DNA of 64,000 nucleotides from Veillonellales bacterium (GCA_039680175.1 JBDKTO010000091.1:25643-89642); one strand, 5' to 3'. Counted from the stretch's first letter, positions 17,904 to 25,817 are shown. Numbers and translations: made by a program. The notes: generated by a model not told the origin, from the sequence alone.

Positions 17904-18740
17904 TTAGATATTTAGCCGCACTCCGTCTAAATAAGAAAGGCTTTTCCCCATGCTGCGTACATTTTGTCCGCCTTCCTTAACCATGGCAAGGCGTTCCAAC
18001 CCAAAGCCGATTCCTACCCAGGGACCAAACATGCCCCAGTTTCCGTCAAGAAAATGGGGTCCAAAAGCCCCTGATCCCAGTTCAAGCTCTCCCTGCACGA
18101 CATCAATGGTATCCCCATAAACTACGGAAGAGGTTTTCTCCAAACTATAGCCGTCAATCTCCGCCGCCTGCATCACAATTGCCGCCAGCTGCTCAATTCT
18201 TGCCTGCCGGTTTTCTTCCGGCAATCCCCATTCAACCAGATTCAGCATAGTAAATTCATTTAAATGATGATTCCCCTGAGATTCCTTACGAAAACAGGAA
18301 CCAATTTCAAAAATACTGACTGGTTTTTCCCAGATGCGCAGCAAATCTTTCAGGATATAATATAAATTAGGCGCCAGCATCGGCCGCAGACATTTTTTTT
18401 CATCCAGCCAAAACACTTGAGAAAAAAGGGCATGCTCTTCATCAATCGTCATCTTTGCCAGCATGCTTTTCGCAAGAATAATCGGTGTGGTCACCTGAAC
18501 AAAGCCGTTATCGGTTAACGCTTTAACCAGTCTCGTTTCCATTTGGCATAATGCCGGACGTTTTTTTTCATGACAAAGATGATTCAACCGTTTCTTACCA
18601 ATCATTGCCATCCGTATTTCTTCTTTTTTAAATGCCTCATCCCGTTCTTTTTCCGTAGAAAAAGCGTTATTTTTTTGTATTTCAGTCGAATTCAATTCAC
18701 TCAATCTTTTTTTCTGTACTTCCGTCCAAGAAAACGACAT
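17904..18740 (-). CDS. pylSc: Pyrrolysyl-tRNA synthetase, catalytic subunit PylSc
   Basis: A 278-residue class II aminoacyl-tRNA synthetase that attaches pyrrolysine to tRNA-Pyl. Seen: RPMLAPNLYYIL (119-130), motif 2 EIGSCFRKES (145-154), the amino-acid pocket FTMLNLVEWG (163-172) with the conserved Asn167, VVYGDTIDVVQGELELGS (206-223), and motif 3 GIGFGLERLAMVK (243-255). The tRNA-binding N-terminal half found in archaeal PylS is absent and is supplied by PylSn. The GGGGGA site lies eight bases before the ATG. The usual archaeal pocket Cys348 is Val here, as seen in split bacterial enzymes as far as I recall. Confidence 0.96.
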   Translation of the reverse strand: MSFSWTEVQKKRLSELNSTEIQKNNAFSTEKERDEAFKKEEIRMAMIGKKRLNHLCHEKKRPALCQMETRLVKALTDNGFVQVTTPIILAKSMLAKMTIDEEHALFSQVFWLDEKKCLRPMLAPNLYYILKDLLRIWEKPVSIFEIGSCFRKESQGNHHLNEFTMLNLVEWGLPEENRQARIEQLAAIVMQAAEIDGYSLEKTSSVVYGDTIDVVQGELELGSGAFGPHFLDGNWGMFGPWVGIGFGLERLAMVKEGGQNVRSMGKSLSYLDGVRLNI

Positions 18741-18759
18741 TCTATCTTCCCCCTATCGG

Positions 18760-19635
18760 CTATAGCAGCTCAATTTGCCAAACCACCGGTGTATGCATCA
18801 GCAGCGGTGTAATTTTCATACAATTGTGACCCAGTATTTTGACGTTATCATTATTCAAAAACCGGCAGATCGCTTCGCCGTATGTCAGGCTTTCCGCAAA
18901 TTCCAGCCGCTTCACCGTACAAAGCCCGGCTTCTTTCATGGAAAGAGATGTTTTGCCGCATAAATGAATAATGGCTCCGTCCAGTTTTTCTTCCAGGCGT
19001 TTTAAAATATTGCAGGTACTTTTCCCGCTCAATTCCCGGTAAAGTTTCGGACCGACAATTTCACTGACTCCGCTGGGATCGGCATAAGATATGATCTGGG
19101 CACCATGTTCAATGCCGGCTTCTATATACTTGACAATACGGTCTTCCACCAGTTGCAGTACCTGCTTAACCATCTGCTTCTGCTTACTGATTCCTCTGTA
19201 AAGCACCATACTGTCCAGCAGCATTCCCAGTATTGTTAACGGTCCTTCCGCATTCAGCGCCACAATATGGCCTTCGTCCCGCAGCAGACGGATACTTTGC
19301 AGAACTTCATGAATTCTGCCTTTCGTCAAATCCATTTCTGGTATCTCTGCCAATTGTTCAATGCTGGTAAACGTATAACCTCCCGTAAACCTTGGCCCAG
19401 TGCTGTCGTTGCCAACAACCACCTTCGCCCCCAGCGCTTCCGCTTCTACTGTGACACAAAACGGAACCCTGCAGATGCTGTCCTTATCCAGTTCTTTCTT
19501 TTGGACGGCAACCGCCGCCATCGCCCGTCTGTCCGTATGGGCTTTATAAAAACTAATACCGGTCGAATGTATAATGGATTCCGGTATTTCTTCCGAGTTG
19601 ATCCCCCCACATTTAAATCCGGCTTTGTTATCCAT
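18760..19635 (-). CDS. mtbA: MtbA-like methylcobamide methyltransferase (UroD family)
   Basis: A 291-residue UroD-superfamily protein expected to take methyl from the corrinoid protein MtmC. Seen: a zinc site His224-x-Cys226 (HLCGKTS) plus Cys272 (GHNCMKITP), the same ligand set as archaeal MtaA/MtbA. It is about 50 residues shorter than archaeal MtbA at the N-terminus. In a bacterium the acceptor is more likely tetrahydrofolate than coenzyme M, which is inference. It sits between pylT and pylSc, an unusual insertion in the pyl order. AAGGAG precedes the ATG by nine bases. Ends in TAG. Confidence 0.82.
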   Translation of the reverse strand: MDNKAGFKCGGINSEEIPESIIHSTGISFYKAHTDRRAMAAVAVQKKELDKDSICRVPFCVTVEAEALGAKVVVGNDSTGPRFTGGYTFTSIEQLAEIPEMDLTKGRIHEVLQSIRLLRDEGHIVALNAEGPLTILGMLLDSMVLYRGISKQKQMVKQVLQLVEDRIVKYIEAGIEHGAQIISYADPSGVSEIVGPKLYRELSGKSTCNILKRLEEKLDGAIIHLCGKTSLSMKEAGLCTVKRLEFAESLTYGEAICRFLNNDNVKILGHNCMKITPLLMHTPVVWQIELL

Positions 19636-19736
19636 AACGGCAACTCCTTACCTTTCCTGTTTCAAGCAGCTGTCAATGTGGCAACCCACTGATTTTGTAA
19701 AACTGAATAAACCTGCTTTCTTTGACGAAATCTCTT

Positions 19737-19766
19737 ATAATAGGAGTTATCTTCCTAACTATTCAA
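19737..19766 (-). promoter_or_regulatory. Possible promoter of the mtbA-pylSc-B-C-D-Sn unit
   Basis: On the minus strand TTGAAT, an 18-base spacer and TATTAT, between pylT and mtbA. The spacer contains the inverted repeat AGTTA-6-TAACT (19745-19760), which could be an operator. It would let pyl genes be transcribed apart from mtmB. Confidence 0.45.
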
Positions 19767-19803
19767 GTAAACTTATTCTGTTTTACAAATACAATTTTTA
19801 TTA

Positions 19804-19875
19804 TGGCGGAGAGTCCGGGAGTCGCACCCGGCTGCACGAATTTAGAGTCCATGCGATCTCTTCGATCCACTCTCC
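19804..19875 (-). tRNA. pylT: tRNA-Pyl (anticodon CUA)
   Basis: A 72-base amber suppressor tRNA with encoded CCA. The minus strand shows: acceptor GGAGAGT/ACTCTCC; a single base before a 4-bp D stem GATC/GATC with a five-base D loop; a six-bp anticodon stem GCATGG/TCGTGC; loop ACTCTAAAT with CTA anticodon; a two-base variable region; T arm CCGGG-TGCGACT-CCCGG; discriminator G. The small D loop, missing T-loop TTC and long anticodon stem are hallmarks of tRNA-Pyl, and the GGACTCTAAAT block equals the archaeal one. Confidence 0.97.
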
Positions 19876-19890
19876 GTAAAAATTATTTCT

Positions 19891-19947
19891 ATTCCCCCTG
19901 AAGGCAGATTACAACCACCGAAATATATAATTACCTGCAGGGGGAAT
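19891..19947 (-). repeat. Inverted repeat between mtmB and pylT
   Basis: ATTCCCCCTG and CAGGGGGAAT form a ten-bp stem separated by 37 bases, which can pair further (AGG/CCT). It starts 13 bases after the mtmB stop and ends 16 bases before pylT. It may be a terminator of mtmB, or a structure at which an mtmB-pylT transcript is cut to release the tRNA. Confidence 0.5.
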
Positions 19948-19959
19948 GATAACAACCTA

Positions 19960-21351
19960 TTATTTCTTAGCCCAGTAATCCAGACCCAATCCGGTCAAAA
20001 TTTTTACTGCTTCGTCATAGACATCCAGGTATTCCTGAGTCGGAACAAGTTTTACCACATCATAGCACTCCTGGAACGGTTTCCCTTGGGGAGCGGTTTT
20101 GTAATTTTTTTCATACAACGCAATCAACTTATCCAGTATTTCATTCACTTTTTCCGTTTCCATACCGGCTACAGCTTTAGCGGCCTCCGCCATCATTCTG
20201 GCTTCCATACCTGTCGTATAGTTAGTCGCTACGCCTTTGCTGGCCGCCACGCCGGAAAGAATTTCCCGGCCGCTGGCTGTATCGGTGATGGCCTGAGCTG
20301 CTGTTTCCAGCAGACACATCACTGTGCAGGGGCCTGCCAGTGTATAGTACTGATTGCCCAGCATTAAATGAGTATTGGCCTCAATTGCCATGGCGCAGTG
20401 GCCTGCTACAGCCAGAGCCTCTCTGGCTGTAGTAATGCCCCAGCGCACATGAACCGGACCGTCCAAATGCCAGGTAGCCTGAGTCATTACAAAGGCATTC
20501 AGTGTGGTGGCGACGTCAACGATTGTCGTTTCCTCCAAACCGCCTGCATAGCCTCCGTAAATAGGCATCTGTTCGCACATGATAATATTGCCAGCTAATG
20601 CATAATGAGCAGTGAAAACCAATGCACCTACATCAATTTTCAACTCATTCAACTGGGATACTTCATGGCTGTCAGATGGCCTCATTCCGCCAGGAAAATC
20701 AGCTGCGATTACTCCTGCCGGTGAAAGTGAAGTTTCATTCCCCTAGAGGCCCATGCCGGTGCGGCCGGCTCTGTCCTGGGCAGCTCTTACCATAATCGCT
20801 TCTGATTTAACTGCGGCAATCTCCCAGGGGCTTCCCGGTACGGGATCATACCCTTTGATGGTCTGAAGAACACCGTCAACAATGGTATCGACTTGTCTTT
20901 CCTGGGCGTAAGACTGATGAATGGCCAGGAACTGATCTTCAGAGCAGGGAGCTCCTGTAGGCCCGCCTTGAATGATCGGCGGCTTTTTATCGGTATAACT
21001 GCGGCAAGCCAGTGTAACCGCATTCTTTCCTTCGCCATAAACCACCGATGTCGGTGCTGCTTCCAGGGCGGACAGTACTTCATCTTTCGTATACTTAATC
21101 ACGCGATTGGTATCAATACAGTACACACCGCATTCCAGCAACATTTCCAAGCCTGCCTGGAACAAATTGCTAATCATTCCCGTGTCAGTCGGAATCATTT
21201 GCTTTTTGTCCATCTTTATGCCATATTTTTTCTTTAAACGGCTGGCCGTTTGCGGGATTATTTTAAAATCCCAGTCTTTTTCATCCACCTTAGGTCCGCT
21301 TTTGGCTCTTTCATACACCTCAAAAACGGTTAACGTCTGTGGAATTGCCAT
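19960..21351 (-). CDS. mtmB: Monomethylamine methyltransferase MtmB with in-frame amber (pyrrolysine) codon
   Basis: Transfers the methyl group of monomethylamine to MtmC. The gene is 464 codons, 463 residues when TAG codon 203 (complement 20743-20745) is read as pyrrolysine. Residues flanking it, GRTGMGL-Pyl-GNETSLSP, align with archaeal MtmB GRPGMGV-Pyl-GPETSLSA, and both halves match through DSHEVSQLNELKID, EETTIVDVAT, WHLDGPVH and SGREILSGVA to the C-terminus. Without suppression only a 202-residue fragment would form. GGGGGTG precedes the ATG, four bases after mtmC. The full pyl set and pylT downstream support decoding. A standard gene caller will report two ORFs. Confidence 0.97.
20743..20745 (-). 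other. In-frame TAG codon decoded as pyrrolysine
   Basis: Amber codon 203 of mtmB. In crystal structures of archaeal MtmB the equivalent residue (202) lies in the active site and binds the amine. The flanking reading frame is open and conserved on both sides, so this is a recoding site rather than a mutation. Confidence 0.95.
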
Positions 21352-21355
21352 ATTT

Positions 21356-22021
21356 TCACCCCCGTAATTCCGCTATTAAAGCGTTTGCTTTTTCCACTGC
21401 TTCCGATGCGGTCTCGGCATAGGCATCGGCACCGATTTTTTCTATCCATTCCGGCGATACCGGCGCACCGCCGAACATGCATTTGAATTTATCGCGGATT
21501 CCTTCTTCCTTCAATAAAGTAATGATATCCCGCTGCGCCGGCATCGTTGTCGTCATCAAGGCCGCTCCGGCTATAATGTCCACGTTATGTTCTTTCGCCT
21601 TGCTGATTACTTCCTCTGTATCGACATCCCTGCCCAGGTCAATCACTTCAAAACCACTGGCGGACAACATGGTTTTGACTATGTTTTTGCCAATATCATG
21701 AATATCTCCCTGTACAGTCATCAACAGAATCTTGCCTTTGGACACCTTGCCCATATCCTCGGCAGAAATTGCCTGCTTCAATATCGCAACGGCTGCATCA
21801 AAGGCTTCCGATGCGAGTACTAGCTGAGGTACAAACACCTCGCCTTCATCGAAAAGGTCACTCAGCGTCTGCATCCCGGCCGACAATCCATTGCTGATTG
21901 CAAACAAAGGATCCATATTGGCGGACAAAGCCTCTTTTGCCGCCTCTTCCGCCATGTCGACATCAGTTTCTTCAATAGAAGTTTTCAATTTATTCAATAT
22001 CTCTTGCTGACTTAAGCCCAC
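21356..22021 (-). CDS. mtmC: Monomethylamine corrinoid protein MtmC
   Basis: A 221-residue cobalamin carrier that accepts methyl from MtmB. Seen: an N-terminal helical cap (about 1-85) with FDEGEVFVPQLVLASEAF and a B12-binding Rossmann domain with the lower-ligand motif GDIHDIGKN (DxHxxG), GAALMTTTM and GGAPVS. I chose the GTG at 22021, eight bases after GGGAGG; an in-frame GTG three codons earlier overlaps that site. Four bases separate it from mtmB, so the pair is coupled. Confidence 0.93.
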   Translation of the reverse strand: MGLSQQEILNKLKTSIEETDVDMAEEAAKEALSANMDPLFAISNGLSAGMQTLSDLFDEGEVFVPQLVLASEAFDAAVAILKQAISAEDMGKVSKGKILLMTVQGDIHDIGKNIVKTMLSASGFEVIDLGRDVDTEEVISKAKEHNVDIIAGAALMTTTMPAQRDIITLLKEEGIRDKFKCMFGGAPVSPEWIEKIGADAYAETASEAVEKANALIAELRG

Positions 22022-22035
22022 TGTTCTCACCTCCC

Positions 22036-22098
22036 TTACTTTACTATCGTCACTTGAATCTTTAGTCTTTCCATGATTCCCAACCGGTTCAGCTCCAC
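22036..22098 (-). CDS. Possible 20-residue small protein between the corrinoid genes
   Basis: A GTG-started frame of 20 residues (MELNRLGIMERLKIQVTIVK) preceded at seven bases by GGAGGAGG. It begins four bases after the stop of the upstream corrinoid gene and ends just before the mtmC ribosome site. The strong site has no other start to serve, which supports translation, but the peptide matches nothing I know. It could act only to couple translation. Confidence 0.35.
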   Translation of the reverse strand: MELNRLGIMERLKIQVTIVK

Positions 22099-22102
22099 CG
22101 TC

Positions 22103-22810
22103 TCACCTCCTCCGTTTGATATCGCCCTTTGACATCTGCATTAGATTGGCATTCCTGTTTTTAGCAGCTATCAGTGTTTTTGCCAAAGCAACCACCTCCG
22201 TTGCGCTGTCCGCATATCCATCGGCGCCAATTTTTTTAACCCAATCAGCCGATACCGGTGAACCGCCAAATATGACTTTAAACTGTTCACGAATTCCTTC
22301 TTCGTTTAATAAGTTAATAATATCCTTTTGCGACGGCAGCGTAGTCGTCATGAGAGCGGCACCGACAATAATATCTACTTTCAGTTCTTTTGCTTTTTCC
22401 ACCACTTCTTCTGCCGGAACATCGCGTCCTAAATCAAATACTTTAAAACCATTGGCAGACAGCATTGTCAACGCAATATTTTTGCCAATATCGTGAATAT
22501 CGCCTTTTACCGTATGGATAAGAATCTTTCCCAATACCGTTCTCTCTTTGTCCTCTCTTGACATTGATTCGGTCAGAACATTAACAGCAGTTTCAAAGGC
22601 ATCGGCAGCCACCAGCAAATGGGGAACAAATACTTCTCCTTCATCGAAGCGGTCGCTGATCGTCTTCATCCCTTTTGCCAATCCCTTTTCAATGGCAACA
22701 ACCGGAGAAATCTGCATTTCGACAGCCTCCTGAGCTGCCTTTTTAGCTAATTTGGTTTCCATCTTTTCCACTGATTTCTGCAGTTTTTTCAAGACTGTTT
22801 GCTGGCTCAT
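22103..22810 (-). CDS. Second methylamine-type corrinoid protein
   Basis: A 235-residue homologue of MtmC with the same layout: cap region FDEGEVFVPHLLVAADAF, lower-ligand motif GDIHDIGKN, GAALMTTTL and GGSPVS. It ends with a basic tail. I chose the ATG at 22810 because GAGGAGG lies six bases upstream. In other organisms such a protein serves dimethylamine or trimethylamine methyltransferase (MtbC or MttC), but no MtbB or MttB lies in the window. It may be a second carrier for MtmB or serve an enzyme encoded elsewhere. Its leader carries a hexaloop hairpin and overlapping terminator. Confidence 0.88.
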   Translation of the reverse strand: MSQQTVLKKLQKSVEKMETKLAKKAAQEAVEMQISPVVAIEKGLAKGMKTISDRFDEGEVFVPHLLVAADAFETAVNVLTESMSREDKERTVLGKILIHTVKGDIHDIGKNIALTMLSANGFKVFDLGRDVPAEEVVEKAKELKVDIIVGAALMTTTLPSQKDIINLLNEEGIREQFKVIFGGSPVSADWVKKIGADGYADSATEVVALAKTLIAAKNRNANLMQMSKGDIKRRR

Positions 22811-22846
22811 ACCGTGCCTCCTCAAACTAATCTTCTTTATTTAATA

Positions 22847-22898
22847 AAAGATGCTTATCCAGGTTGTATCCATAGATATAACCCAGATAAGCATCTTT
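22847..22898 (-). terminator. Leader terminator upstream of the second corrinoid gene
   Basis: A long stem AAAGATGCTTATC / GATAAGCATCTTT with further inner pairing, then TTTATT on the minus strand. It lies between the promoter at 22964-22992 and the gene start, so it is an attenuator, not the end of a gene. Its 5' arm overlaps the antiterminator hairpin at 22887-22904. Confidence 0.8.
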
Positions 22899-22904
22899 GC
22901 TTAT
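22887..22904 (-). promoter_or_regulatory. ANTAR-type antiterminator hairpin (corrinoid operon leader)
   Basis: ATAAGC-AAAGAT-GCTTAT on the minus strand: a six-bp stem closing a hexaloop with A at position 1 and G at position 4. The loop and 3' arm are reused as the 5' arm of the terminator, so the two structures exclude each other. This matches RNA targets of ANTAR regulators (EutV, NasR, AmiR class). Confidence 0.65.
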
Positions 22905-22963
22905 TTAATCACTCATTTAAGCATATTATAACGGTAACTATTTATTTGTTTTATATGAAATGT

Positions 22964-22992
22964 ATTATAGCACCTTTACGTTTGCTATGCAA
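22964..22992 (-). promoter_or_regulatory. Sigma-A type promoter of the corrinoid-mtm unit
   Basis: On the minus strand TTGCAT, a 17-base spacer and a perfect TATAAT. It is about 150 bases upstream of the second corrinoid gene and just upstream of the attenuator. Confidence 0.75.
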
Positions 22993-23081
22993 TACTTTTT
23001 TAGAATATTTTATATGATATTTCAATAAAAGATACCGCGTCAATCCAATTTTATCAAATAAATACATACTTTTATAATCAA

Positions 23082-23573
23082 TTATTTATTTTTTGATTGG
23101 GAAGACTTAACATATAACTTTTGACTACCGGAAGAACCAAGGACTGTCTTTCTATCAGCCGACCTTAATATTTGTCGTACTGTTTCAATGGAAATGGAAT
23201 GTCCTATTTTTCCCTTGGCAAGCTCCGTTATATAGGCCAGCGTCCAATTTTTTGGCTCTTCCGGCTGTTTGCAGGCCAGCTGAATAATTTTCCGGCGCTC
23301 TTCCTCTGTAAAAATATCCGGAGCGCCGCTTCGTTCCAAATCCGCGATGCCGGCCAATCGCTGTTCGGCAAACCGGTTCCTCCATTTGCGGCAAGTTTTT
23401 TCCGTTACATGAAGTATTTTAGCAATTTCCGTACATTCCCTGTTCTCTGCCGCTAACAGAATAATCTGCGAGCGGATATAAAGCCTTTTTTCAACTTTTT
23501 GGCCCTTTACATTCTTTTCTAATTCTTCTCTTTCCTTCGCTGTTAACTCAATTTTGACAGCTACTCTTGGCAT
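23082..23573 (-). CDS. HTH protein resembling the N-terminal part of IS630-type transposases
   Basis: A 163-residue protein with a helix-turn-helix (ECTEIAKILHVTEKTCRKWRNRF), a linker RLAGIADLERSGAPDIF and a second winged HTH (TEEERRKIIQLACKQP, SIETVRQILRSADRK). These are the two DNA-binding domains of IS630/Tc1-like transposases; the DDE catalytic domain is absent and is not found in the following 180 bases. It may be a transposase remnant or a domesticated regulator of the methylamine genes. Its ATG lies in frame nine codons after the TAG stop of the RamA-like gene, but it has its own AGGAG site. Confidence 0.65.
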   Translation of the reverse strand: MPRVAVKIELTAKEREELEKNVKGQKVEKRLYIRSQIILLAAENRECTEIAKILHVTEKTCRKWRNRFAEQRLAGIADLERSGAPDIFTEEERRKIIQLACKQPEEPKNWTLAYITELAKGKIGHSISIETVRQILRSADRKTVLGSSGSQKLYVKSSQSKNK

Positions 23574-23600
23574 ACCATCAACCTCTCCTGCAAATCCCTG

Positions 23601-25547
23601 CTAATCTGTTAAATCAGGAATTTGATCCAATATATGCTGAACATGGGGAAAAGGATCGACAGCATGGGGAAACGACATTGCCGTATAAAATTCCTTTTGA
23701 AAATCAGGCTCGGTTGCCGTTTCAATAAAATGCACCGTCTTGGCTGCTGCTTCAGCTTCAACCCGTTTATCAACATCCATAAGCGCTACTTTCGCTCCCT
23801 CGCCGGCGGCATTTCCCACAGCAATTACATTTTCCAATTCACAGTCAGGGAACATGCCTATCACCATGGCATTTTCCTTATTGATATAGCTGCCAAAAGC
23901 GCCGGCTAAAATTACTCTGTCGACATTCTCTATGCCTTTCTTCCGCATTAAAAGCTTTGCCCCGGCATACAGGGCGGCTTTTGCCAGCTGAACGGCACGC
24001 ACATCCTTCTGGTTTATCGTTATATCCTGTCCAATTGCTGTTTCACCCGCCCAAGCCAGTACATATTCAAACTTTCCGTCCGCTCCCTGCCGGACTCTAG
24101 CGGACTTGACTTTTTTATTAAACTTACCGTCCGGATACAAAATGCCGGCTTTAAACATTTCCGCAACAGCGTCAATAATGCCTGAGCCGCAGATGCCTTT
24201 CGCCCGCGCCGGTTCACCGGAGACATATCCGCCAATAATTTTTATCTCCGGCTCCCCGGTGGCAGCATCAATGATTACCCCTTCGATCGCTCCAGCTGCC
24301 GCCCGCATGCCATACTTGATCTGCGCCCCCTCCAGCGCCGGACCGGTAGCGCAGGAAGCAGCCAAAACACCGTTTCGATTGCCCAAATTGATCTCGCCGT
24401 TCGTCCCGATATCAATAACAAGCACCATTTGTTCCTGCTTATACGGCTCTTCCGCTATCAGCACCGCAACATTATCAGCGCCAACAAACCCCGCCTCAAT
24501 CGGCAGGCAATGAATATAGCCGGCTTGGGCAATTCCGATGCCCAATTCCCGTGCCTTAATCGTAAGAGATTGCCTGATAACTGAAACAAACGGCACAGTC
24601 CCAATGCTTATCGGATTTAAATTCAGGGCGATGTGATGCATGACCGTGTTAAAAACCAGAACGATTTCAAATACATGCTGCGGCGTAATACCGGCCGTCT
24701 TGGTCAGTCTTTTAACAAGCGTGTTAATATCGTCAATAATTAATTGATTCAGCTTTTCAAGGCCGTCGTCATTCAGCATGCAATAAGTAATCCGCGATAT
24801 GACATCATCGCCATAGCGGACCTGACTGTTCATCAAAGAGTCCTGGGACAGGACTTCCCCTGTGGCCAGATCACATAAATATGCCGCAAGCGTGGTTGTG
24901 CCGATATCCATGGCAATCCCATATGCTTTGTCACAGTCTTGCGGCTCTACGGCAATAATTTCTGAATCCTTCCATATCGTAACATTCACTTTCCATTTAT
25001 TTTGCCGCAAAATATCAGGCAGAACCTTCAAAACACTATAATCAATATTTATGTCTTTACCTCTCTGAAATAACCGGTTCGGCAAACCCGCTTTGAGACG
25101 ATCAGCATCATCACGGTAATCTTCCAGCGTTGGCCTGTCCAGTTCCACTTCATATTTTCTTACAGCCGGATTGATCTTAAAAACTTTCTTTTGTCCATTT
25201 TCCAGAATAATCTGCCGGGCAGCTCTGCTTTGTTCCGGGACATACACTGCAATATCTCCCTGAATTGTCGCACAGCATGCCAAGCGATAATGAGCGGCCA
25301 GTTCCTCCGGCGTCAGCAGCTTTTTTTCCCGCTCACTTACCGGTGACAAATGTGCCATACCGGAAGTAATGCCGCAGCTACCAAAAAAGCCTGCTTCAAT
25401 TTTAACTTTGCATTTGCCGCACATTTGAGCTCCGCCGCAGGGTGTTTCAATCTCAGCTCCCAGCTTTCTGGCGGCATCAAGTACAGTTTGATTTTCGGAA
25501 ACCGTTCCCCGGCAGCCTGCTGGCTGAAAAACCGCAGTATATTCCAT
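23601..25547 (-). CDS. RamA-like corrinoid activation protein (ferredoxin-ASKHA, DUF4445 type)
   Basis: A 648-residue ATP-dependent reductive activator that returns oxidised Co(II) corrinoid proteins to Co(I). Seen: an N-terminal 2Fe-2S ferredoxin domain with Cys37-x5-Cys43-x2-Cys46 and Cys91; a linker; then an ASKHA ATPase domain with AMDIGTTTLAAYL, VIDIGTNGEI, KGICGSGIIDAV and ILAGAFGSYI. I chose the ATG at 25547, preceded by GGAGAG, over one seven codons earlier. The protein ends in TAG. It leads the minus-strand methylamine island and has its own promoter and attenuated leader. Confidence 0.9.
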   Translation of the reverse strand: MEYTAVFQPAGCRGTVSENQTVLDAARKLGAEIETPCGGAQMCGKCKVKIEAGFFGSCGITSGMAHLSPVSEREKKLLTPEELAAHYRLACCATIQGDIAVYVPEQSRAARQIILENGQKKVFKINPAVRKYEVELDRPTLEDYRDDADRLKAGLPNRLFQRGKDINIDYSVLKVLPDILRQNKWKVNVTIWKDSEIIAVEPQDCDKAYGIAMDIGTTTLAAYLCDLATGEVLSQDSLMNSQVRYGDDVISRITYCMLNDDGLEKLNQLIIDDINTLVKRLTKTAGITPQHVFEIVLVFNTVMHHIALNLNPISIGTVPFVSVIRQSLTIKARELGIGIAQAGYIHCLPIEAGFVGADNVAVLIAEEPYKQEQMVLVIDIGTNGEINLGNRNGVLAASCATGPALEGAQIKYGMRAAAGAIEGVIIDAATGEPEIKIIGGYVSGEPARAKGICGSGIIDAVAEMFKAGILYPDGKFNKKVKSARVRQGADGKFEYVLAWAGETAIGQDITINQKDVRAVQLAKAALYAGAKLLMRKKGIENVDRVILAGAFGSYINKENAMVIGMFPDCELENVIAVGNAAGEGAKVALMDVDKRVEAEAAAKTVHFIETATEPDFQKEFYTAMSFPHAVDPFPHVQHILDQIPDLTD

Positions 25548-25630
25548 GATAAATTCTCTCCATTCCATTTATAACGATACCAACTTATCTGATAATACCT
25601 GCCGTAAATATCCATTAATGGCAAAATGCC

Positions 25631-25670
25631 AATAAAAACAGATGTTCTGCGAAGCTACGCCGGAACATCT
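25631..25670 (-). terminator. Leader terminator upstream of the RamA-like gene
   Basis: Minus strand AGATGTTC...GAACATCT with an inner GCG/CGC pairing, then GTTTTTATT. It lies between promoter (25701-25729) and gene start and shares its 5' arm with the hexaloop hairpin at 25663-25676. Confidence 0.8.
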
Positions 25671-25676
25671 TTGTTC
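25663..25676 (-). promoter_or_regulatory. ANTAR-type antiterminator hairpin (ramA-like leader)
   Basis: Minus strand GAAC-AAAGAT-GTTC: four-bp stem, hexaloop with A1 and G4, mutually exclusive with the terminator at 25631-25670. The loop is identical to that of the corrinoid operon leader. Confidence 0.65.
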
Positions 25677-25700
25677 TCATTGCTGATATTTTATACTGTT

Positions 25701-25729
25701 ATAATAGCAATATCATCTTTTTCTGTCAA
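25701..25729 (-). promoter_or_regulatory. Sigma-A type promoter of the RamA-like gene
   Basis: TTGACA, 17 bases, TATTAT on the minus strand. It diverges from the amtB promoter at 25818-25846. Confidence 0.8.
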
Positions 25730-25751
25730 TCATATCTGCAATAAATATTAC

Positions 25752-25785
25752 TACGCAAAATATATCTTAGCGTAAAATGATATAT
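25752..25785. promoter_or_regulatory. Nested inverted repeats between divergent promoters
   Basis: TACGC-13-GCGTA (25752-25774) interlocks with ATATATC-12-GATATAT (25760-25785) midway between the ramA-like and amtB promoters. A regulator bound here could act on both. Nothing in the sequence identifies the protein. Confidence 0.3.
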
Positions 25786-25817
25786 ATAAATCCATTAAAT
25801 TCGGTATGATATTTTTA

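Noticed and set aside
20722..20737. Small hairpin TGAAA-6-TTTCA just after the mtmB amber codon, a possible PYLIS-like element
   Set aside because: Only five A/T-rich pairs, and bacterial systems are not known to need such an element. Not enough to call.
19960..21351. Reading mtmB as two genes or as a pseudogene with a premature stop
   Set aside because: Homology is continuous across the TAG with no shift or lost residue, and the full suppressor machinery lies next to it.
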